From: Succinatimonas sp. UBA6849
Lineage (GTDB): Bacteria > Pseudomonadota > Gammaproteobacteria > Enterobacterales > Succinivibrionaceae
Reading direction: 5' to 3'
Length of the DNA stretch: 10,768 nucleotides
NCBI GenBank assembly: GCA_002449335.1
Contig: DKDL01000074.1
Span: 1 to 10,768 of the forward strand
Shown here: in pieces, positions 6,191-10,768 of the stretch
Position numbering within the stretch: position 1 is the first letter of the stretch
Layout of the letters: the number at the start of each line of letters is the position of its first letter
Program-made: the position numbers and the translations under genes
Notes under the pieces: model-generated
Seen by the model: only the letters and a program-made list of their open reading frames with translations
Told to the model about the DNA's origin: nothing
Database searches by the model: none

Positions 6191-8847
6191 TACAGATCCT
6201 TAATTCCATCAGGTCCAAACACACGTGGCTTGTGAGAAGGGGTTCTTGGTTTACCCTTTGTAAAGCCATCTTTACCTTTAGAGTATGACGATTTGCCTCT
6301 TTGATAACCATTATCATATGAGCGTCTATCATTGAATGATGAATTCTCATCATCACGTCTAAATGTTTTATGTGCAAATTCGCCAGGTTGCTTGGTAAAT
6401 TTATCCTGTTTTACGTGTCTATAAGTTGAGTGACTCTCTTTTGCCTCTCCCCAGACCTTATTTACACCTGCAGTACTTACACCAGCATTAGTTCCATAAG
6501 CTCTGTTCTCAGAGCTATTTACAGAGCGTGTTGAGTAAGAGCTTGAATTTCTATAAGAGCCTCTGTCTGAATTTCTTGAGTTTCTGTCCTGTGAATAGTG
6601 GTTAGACTCAGAATACTCATGGTAAGTATTTTCTTTTACATCCAAAGCCTTCTGCCACTTAGGAGCTGCTTTTAATGTAGTCATAGGCTCAGGTGTTTTT
6701 ACCATGTTAGCCTTGTTAAATTTCAAACGGTAACAGGTATGTATTTTCTTATCTCGAGCAAAGTCACGAGGTAAAGTAGCATCAGAGATATTCTCAATTT
6801 CAAAGCCATATTCTTTGATAGACTCGTCAATTGCAAATCCTCTGAAGTTGGTGCAGAAGATAACCTCACCTCCATCTTTTAAGTGTCTTGTAAGATTTGA
6901 CAGTAATGCTACCTGATCACGCTTTACATCAAAGCTTGTTTCCATACGCTTTGAGTTTGAGAAGGTTGGAGGATCAATATATATAAGATCAAATTCTAAT
7001 CCCTGATCTTGAGATAACCAGGAGAGGCAGTCTGCCTGAATGAATTGAGCCTTATCTGTTGATAAATGGTTTAATTTAAAGTTCTCCATACCCCATTCAA
7101 GGTAAGTTCTGCTCATATCAACTGATACAGTAGATTTTGCTCCACCTAAAGCTGCTGCAACTGATGCAGAGCAGGTATAAGAGAACAGATTTAAAAAGTC
7201 TTTATCTTTTGCTTCTTTTCTAATTAAATCTCTAATGAGTCGACCATCTAAGAACAGGCCTGTATCTAAATAATCATACAGATTTACTCTAAACAGAGCA
7301 TTGTTCTCATTTACAGTCATGAACTCATTTTTAAGTTCTTTGGCTTTTTCGTACTGATTATCGCCTTTTTGAACTTCACGGCTCTTTAAGATGACCTTGT
7401 CACCTGTAACACCTGCAATTTCAACAGTTGCACTTAACATATCCAGTTCATGGCGTTTTGCAACACGAGGATTTACCTTAGCAGGGGCCTTATATGCCTG
7501 AATTACATAGTAACCGTCATAATAGTCGATAGCAGCAGAGTATTCAGGAACATCTGCATCATAGACACGGTAAGCGTTGGTATTTACGTTCTTTGCCCAT
7601 TTGCGCATATAGGTTAAGTTCTTCTTTAAGCGGTTAGCAAAGTCTGTTGCAATCTTAATGTTCTGCTCTTCTTTTACGCTTAAATCTTCAGTCTCGTTTA
7701 TGTCAAAGACTCTTAACTGACATAAAAGCTCACCGTTATACAGCTTGTAAACTTTATTTGAATGCAATCTCATGCATGAGAGCAATTCAGGTGATGATGA
7801 GATAACAGCAGCTCTTGCGCCTTTAAAGTTCTTCTTAAAGCCTGCACCAATCTCGGTGTAAAGTGCGATTAACTCGTTAAAGTTACCCATTCTCTTTCCG
7901 TATGGAGGGTTAGTTACTATGGTAACTTTAAGATCTGAAGTAAATGGGTTATACAGATTCTGTACAGGGCAGTGATAAACTTTTACTAAGTTCTCAAAGC
8001 CTGCCTTTGCAGCATTTTCATTAGCAATCTCAACAATTCTTTCATCAAGATCGAAACCTACGATCTCAACTTTTCTTTCAATGCACTTTGCAATACCGTT
8101 TTGAGATCTGGTTTTAGCGTCTTCTAAGAGATTATTCCAAGCATCTTTATCAAACTGCTTTAAGTTAAAGAAGCCATAGTGCTCTCTTCTGATACCTGGA
8201 GCTGTATCGGTAGCCACGCAGGCTGCTTCAAATAATAAAGTACCAGAACCGCACATAGGATCGATGAAGTTATCCCCTGTGTAGCCTGCTCTTTTAATCA
8301 TGGCAGCAGCTAAATTCTCTTTTAGAGGAGCAGCACCAGTACCACGGTGATACTCACGTTTTAGAAGAGCACGACCTGAGAGATCGATTAAAATGTTGGC
8401 ACTGCCCTTTTTATCTAAATGGCAGTTAATTAAAACGTCAGGATTTTCTCTGTCAACATCAGGTCTTCCACCTAAGGTTGTCTGCAATCTGTCGCAGATG
8501 GCATCCTTTACTTTTAAAGCACCATATTGAGTATTTCTGATTTCATCGTTAGTACCTGTAAACGATACGGCAATAGTATTGCTCTTATCAAAATACTTTT
8601 CCCAAGCTACACCATTAGCACCTATGTACAGTTCTGTGTCAGTTTCACAATAGAACTCTGACATCTCAAGCAAAATTCTTGAAGCAAAGCGAGACCAAAG
8701 ACATGCTTTCATACCAAAAGCAAAATCGCCTTTAAAAGAAACACCTGCTACAGTTTCTTTAGCGTTTTGTGCTCCAAGATCGTTTAATTCGTTTAATAAA
8801 AGAGTTTCTAAACCTTTAGGACAGGTTGCAAAGAATGATAATGCCAT
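6190..8847 (-). CDS. rlmL: RlmKL, bifunctional 23S rRNA guanine methyltransferase, with a long C-terminal tail
   Basis: An 885-residue protein against about 702 in E. coli RlmKL (YcbY). The N-terminal half is the RlmL unit, making m2G2445. It has a THUMP region at about 45-160, SAM-binding DPMCGSGTLLFEAA (196-209) and catalytic NPPYGKR (313-319). The C-terminal half is the RlmK unit, making m7G2069. It has NLFSYTCSASVAAALGGA (553-570), SVDMSRTYLEW (575-585) and IDPPTFSNSKRM (624-635). The E. coli-like sequence ends near residue 710 at KIHTCYRLKF. The remaining 175 residues (bases 6193-6717) are a low-complexity tail rich in Ser, Arg, Asn, Tyr, Gly and Lys, likely disordered and basic, ending in KPRVFGPDGIKDL. 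The RlmK motif I has Cys559 where E. coli has Gly. The ATG at 8845-8847 follows a GGAG site 10 bases upstream. It is the first gene of the operon with uup and rnm. Confidence 0.97.
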   Translation of the reverse strand: MALSFFATCPKGLETLLLNELNDLGAQNAKETVAGVSFKGDFAFGMKACLWSRFASRILLEMSEFYCETDTELYIGANGVAWEKYFDKSNTIAVSFTGTNDEIRNTQYGALKVKDAICDRLQTTLGGRPDVDRENPDVLINCHLDKKGSANILIDLSGRALLKREYHRGTGAAPLKENLAAAMIKRAGYTGDNFIDPMCGSGTLLFEAACVATDTAPGIRREHYGFFNLKQFDKDAWNNLLEDAKTRSQNGIAKCIERKVEIVGFDLDERIVEIANENAAKAGFENLVKVYHCPVQNLYNPFTSDLKVTIVTNPPYGKRMGNFNELIALYTEIGAGFKKNFKGARAAVISSSPELLSCMRLHSNKVYKLYNGELLCQLRVFDINETEDLSVKEEQNIKIATDFANRLKKNLTYMRKWAKNVNTNAYRVYDADVPEYSAAIDYYDGYYVIQAYKAPAKVNPRVAKRHELDMLSATVEIAGVTGDKVILKSREVQKGDNQYEKAKELKNEFMTVNENNALFRVNLYDYLDTGLFLDGRLIRDLIRKEAKDKDFLNLFSYTCSASVAAALGGAKSTVSVDMSRTYLEWGMENFKLNHLSTDKAQFIQADCLSWLSQDQGLEFDLIYIDPPTFSNSKRMETSFDVKRDQVALLSNLTRHLKDGGEVIFCTNFRGFAIDESIKEYGFEIENISDATLPRDFARDKKIHTCYRLKFNKANMVKTPEPMTTLKAAPKWQKALDVKENTYHEYSESNHYSQDRNSRNSDRGSYRNSSSYSTRSVNSSENRAYGTNAGVSTAGVNKVWGEAKESHSTYRHVKQDKFTKQPGEFAHKTFRRDDENSSFNDRRSYDNGYQRGKSSYSKGKDGFTKGKPRTPSHKPRVFGPDGIKDL

Positions 8848-8876
8848 GAATTTTAAGCTCCAAATTTATGGCATTC

Positions 8877-8905
8877 ATTATACTTTATAGCGCTTATACT
8901 TTAAA
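8877..8905 (-). promoter_or_regulatory. Sigma70-type promoter of the rlmKL-uup-rnm operon
   Basis: On the minus strand a perfect TATAAT (8877-8882) is preceded by a 17-base spacer and a TTTAAA -35 hexamer (8900-8905, 4 of 6 to consensus). The predicted leader is only about 20-25 bases and includes the GGAG ribosome-binding site of rlmKL. No obvious terminator separates it from the upstream permease gene, so some read-through into the operon is possible. Confidence 0.7.
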
Positions 8906-8950
8906 CGCTTTAAACAGGCTTGATCTAGAATAAATTTATCTAAATGTGCC

Positions 8951-10081
8951 CTAAAAGAACTGAGGCAAAACAAAGTGTAAAGTTACTAATACCAGCAAAA
9001 ATCCGATGTTGTATTTAGTAAATTTCTTCATGTAGTAAAGAGGATTGGCGTCATTGGTTTTAATGTAGAACTTAAAGGTAATCAAACTTGCCATAGATGC
9101 AATGATAGTTCCTAAACCACCTACGTTCACGCCGATTAAGAGCATATCTGAATCTTTAACAAAATTAGATAGCATTACAGTTGCAGGAACGTTTGACACG
9201 ATTTGAGAAAGAGTCAGAGAAATAAAATACTCGTATTTATCAACAAAGGTCTCTGCAAAGTTTTTGACTGTTGGCATCTGACAAACATTGTTCACAAAAA
9301 TAAACAAGAATACAAACAGCAATAACAGTTTGTAATCAGCCTGTTTAAACAGAGATCTGTCCATACATAGAATTGCAATAAGAACCATGATGGCCATTAC
9401 ATAAACATCTAACACTCTTAGTACACTTAAAAGGCAGAGCACAAACAAGACAGAGGTTATGGCACATTTTTTAGAGTTAATTGTGAGTGTTAGGTTACTC
9501 TCATACTTCAAAGGCTTGGTGTCAATAAAGTGTGTGGTTAAAAACAACAGCACAAATGACACTACGATTATAGGAATTGTGACTTTTACAAATGAGAGTA
9601 AGTCATAGTTAAAGACTGTATAGATAAACAGGTTTTGAGGATTTCCAATAGGTGTAAGCGTAGACCCCTCATTTGCAGCTATGGTCTGTAAAGATAAGAC
9701 TTTAATTAAAAGATCTTTCCTGTTAACTTTTACAAAAGCTGCAATTGCAATTGGAATAAAGATTATCAATGAAACATCATTGGTAATTAACATTGAGATG
9801 AAAAAGTTAATAAAGATAAACAGTCTTGATAGAGCTCGTGCATTTTTAGACATTGAGCATAGTTTCATATAAACCAAAGACAGTACACCTAACTTTTTAA
9901 ATGAAGCTACCACCAGCATCAAGCATAAGAGTAATAACAGGATCTTGATGTTTAAAGCATCAATTGTGCTTTTAAATGAGAATTCAGTAAAAAACGAGGT
10001 TACAAAAGCTAATATGGCTGCGGTGTAAAGATCAGGATTTCTTCGTAGATATTGTAAGAGATTAAAGCTTGAGCTATTCAT
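8951..10081 (-). CDS. ybiR: YbiR-like inner-membrane transporter (ion transporter superfamily, CitMHS/ArsB-like)
   Basis: A 376-residue, very hydrophobic protein with about ten predicted membrane segments (for example about 20-35, 46-62, 85-116, 165-183, 208-240, 250-265, 315-338 and 357-375). It aligns with E. coli YbiR (372 residues) by eye. Shared motifs are ITNDVSL (99-105), NEGSTLTPIGNPQNL (137-151), LSQIVSNVPATVML (291-304) and GVNVGGLG (317-324). The paired GNPQN and SNVPA hairpin motifs occupy the positions of the substrate/ion-binding re-entrant loops in this superfamily, which includes arsenite and di/tricarboxylate carriers. The substrate of YbiR is unknown and cannot be read from sequence. 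The ATG at 10079-10081 has only an A-rich, weak ribosome-binding site (AAAAGAAAAG). It stands alone, upstream of rlmKL and in the same direction. Confidence 0.8.
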   Translation of the reverse strand: MNSSSFNLLQYLRRNPDLYTAAILAFVTSFFTEFSFKSTIDALNIKILLLLLCLMLVVASFKKLGVLSLVYMKLCSMSKNARALSRLFIFINFFISMLITNDVSLIIFIPIAIAAFVKVNRKDLLIKVLSLQTIAANEGSTLTPIGNPQNLFIYTVFNYDLLSFVKVTIPIIVVSFVLLFLTTHFIDTKPLKYESNLTLTINSKKCAITSVLFVLCLLSVLRVLDVYVMAIMVLIAILCMDRSLFKQADYKLLLLFVFLFIFVNNVCQMPTVKNFAETFVDKYEYFISLTLSQIVSNVPATVMLSNFVKDSDMLLIGVNVGGLGTIIASMASLITFKFYIKTNDANPLYYMKKFTKYNIGFLLVLVTLHFVLPQFF

Positions 10082-10449
10082 ACTTTTCTTTTGACTGGTC
10101 TTTATAGACTTACGACCTTTTTAACTGTTGTAAATCAACTATTGTTGTATTCGGATAAATTCAAACTAGCAGTATATCAAAAGATCAAAGCTGTGATGAA
10201 AGTAAGATCTATCAATAAAATATGATGGATTTTTGTTCAATTGAGATATGGATTAAGAGCGTTACCTCTGGGGAATACTCCCCAGAGACAACTACAGGAA
10301 TTGCTCCTGTTTCTCTCCTGATATCAGCTCATTGGCCGTTTTAGAAACTCTTAATCATTTAACGACACAATAAGAGATATCTTTAGAAAAGATTAGTATA
10401 TTAGTCAATAATTCTATACATTTGAAAACAGATGCTTTTGTAATCTCTA
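10082..10449. other. Intergenic region between the Rpn-like remnant and the permease
   Basis: A non-coding stretch of 368 bases. The right-centre part holds three neighbouring dyad symmetries (10266-10327, listed separately). The part next to the permease is AT-rich and should contain its promoter. The best -10-like hexamers there, such as TATACT on the minus strand near 10172, lack a convincing -35, so I do not call one. No tRNA or coding frame with a ribosome-binding site is visible. Confidence 0.6.
10266..10327. repeat. Cluster of two hairpins and a palindrome
   Basis: Three dyads occur in 62 bases. A perfect 9-bp stem with a 4-base loop has arms CTCTGGGGA 10266-10274 and TCCCCAGAG 10279-10287. 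A perfect 6-bp stem with a 5-base loop has arms ACAGGA 10294-10299 and TCCTGT 10305-10310. A 10-base perfect palindrome, CTGATATCAG, is at 10318-10327. They are GC-richer than the surroundings. Neither strand has a proper T-run directly after a stem, so these are not typical intrinsic terminators. They could be a transcript-end structure of the gene to the right, a REP-like element, subterminal hairpins of a lost mobile element, or a binding site. Confidence 0.6.
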
Positions 10450-10768
10450 TTAGTACTCACCTTCTTTAAGACCTGTAGCTTTAAAAATATCTTTAGAAGA
10501 TATGCCAATCTCTTTTAAATTTCTTGCAACAGATATTTTTACTTCAGCTCTTCCGTCTTCTCGCCCTTCTTTCAGACCTTTATTAAAGCTAGTCTCAAAA
10601 GAAGCATAGCTATTCCACATTTTCAAGAGGCTTGCTTTATAAGCTGATTTCTCTTTATCTGTAAAATTGGCAATTAGAGCAATTTCAAAGAACCTTGTGA
10701 AGACTTGTTCTGTTAAGGTGCCAGGCTTATCTTTTAAGTCTGACAGACGGTTATTGTACAGTTAGTTT
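10450..10768 (-). pseudogene. Rpn-family (PD-(D/E)XK nuclease/putative transposase) C-terminal remnant
   Basis: A minus-strand frame open from 10761 to the TAA at 10450-10452 encodes 103 residues. The sequence (for example TEQVFTRFFEIALIANFTDK at 17-36, MWNSYASFETSFNKGLKEGR at 48-67, then ISVARNLKEIGISSKDIF) is typical of the C-terminal part of Rpn-family proteins. These are recombination-promoting nuclease or PF12784-type proteins, usually near 300 residues. The helical tail with repeated KEGREDGR-like charged motifs and the closing SSKDIFKATGL are characteristic. The frame is interrupted by an in-frame TAA at 10762-10764, right at the window edge. The first Met (48) lies inside the domain with no ribosome-binding site upstream. 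The nuclease core is not visible. I therefore call a broken gene, though a frameshift or read error at the edge could also explain the stop. Confidence 0.6.

Noticed and set aside
6168..6377. A 69-codon minus-strand frame overlapping the end of rlmKL and the start of uup
   Set aside because: Out-of-frame shadow of the RlmKL tail. The in-frame reading is continuous and ends in the TAATG junction.
8900..8950. AT-rich imperfect palindrome after the permease stop, considered as a terminator
   Set aside because: It has no loop, no GC-rich stem and no T-run on the minus strand, and it abuts the rlmKL promoter.
1645..10268. The 9-mer GGTAACGCT near 1646-1654 and, inverted, near 10260-10268, considered as mobile-element ends
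   Set aside because: The match is too short, there is no target duplication, and the intervening DNA is core genes.
10377..10498. The 12-mer ATATCTTTAGAA occurs at 10377-10388 and again at 10487-10498
   Set aside because: The second copy encodes the SSKDIF part of the Rpn-like tail. The first could be a relic of a duplicate, but similarity does not extend, so chance in AT-rich DNA is likely.

Overview
The window looks like an AT-rich chromosomal segment of a gammaproteobacterium, probably an anaerobic gut or rumen lineage such as Succinivibrionaceae. This is inferred from protein families, not from any marker gene. Enolase, RlmKL, Uup, RNase AM, a DUF945 (YdgA-like) protein and a YbiR-like permease all resemble enterobacterial counterparts. 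The two edge genes belong to AAA-ATPase-like and Rpn-type nuclease families that are often multi-copy in anaerobic gut bacteria. Every gene I can support lies on the minus strand, so transcription runs from high to low coordinates.

Layout from right to left, in the direction of transcription. (1) 10450-10768: the C-terminal part of an Rpn/PD-(D/E)XK-type gene with an in-frame stop next to the window edge, probably a remnant. (2) 10082-10449: a non-coding stretch with a compact cluster of dyad symmetries. (3) 8951-10081: a YbiR-like inner-membrane anion permease. (4) 8847-3409: a three-gene operon, rlmKL-uup-rnm, behind a sigma70-like promoter and ending in an intrinsic terminator. Its gene junctions are a 1-base overlap and a 1-base gap. 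(5) 1744-3045: enolase with its own promoter and terminator. (6) 359-1504: a short DUF945 protein with its own terminator. (7) 1-155: the start of an AAA-ATPase-like gene that runs off the left edge.

The clearest functional theme is the central operon. RlmKL methylates 23S rRNA, Uup is an ABC-F ATPase tied to ribosome assembly and function, and RNase AM trims rRNA 5' ends. Together they form a ribosome-maturation transcription unit. RlmKL also carries a low-complexity, basic tail of about 175 residues that the E. coli protein lacks. I found no CRISPR array, tRNA, rRNA, complete insertion sequence or clear unknown defence system. Most of the window is core metabolism and ribosome biogenesis bracketed by accessory-type genes.
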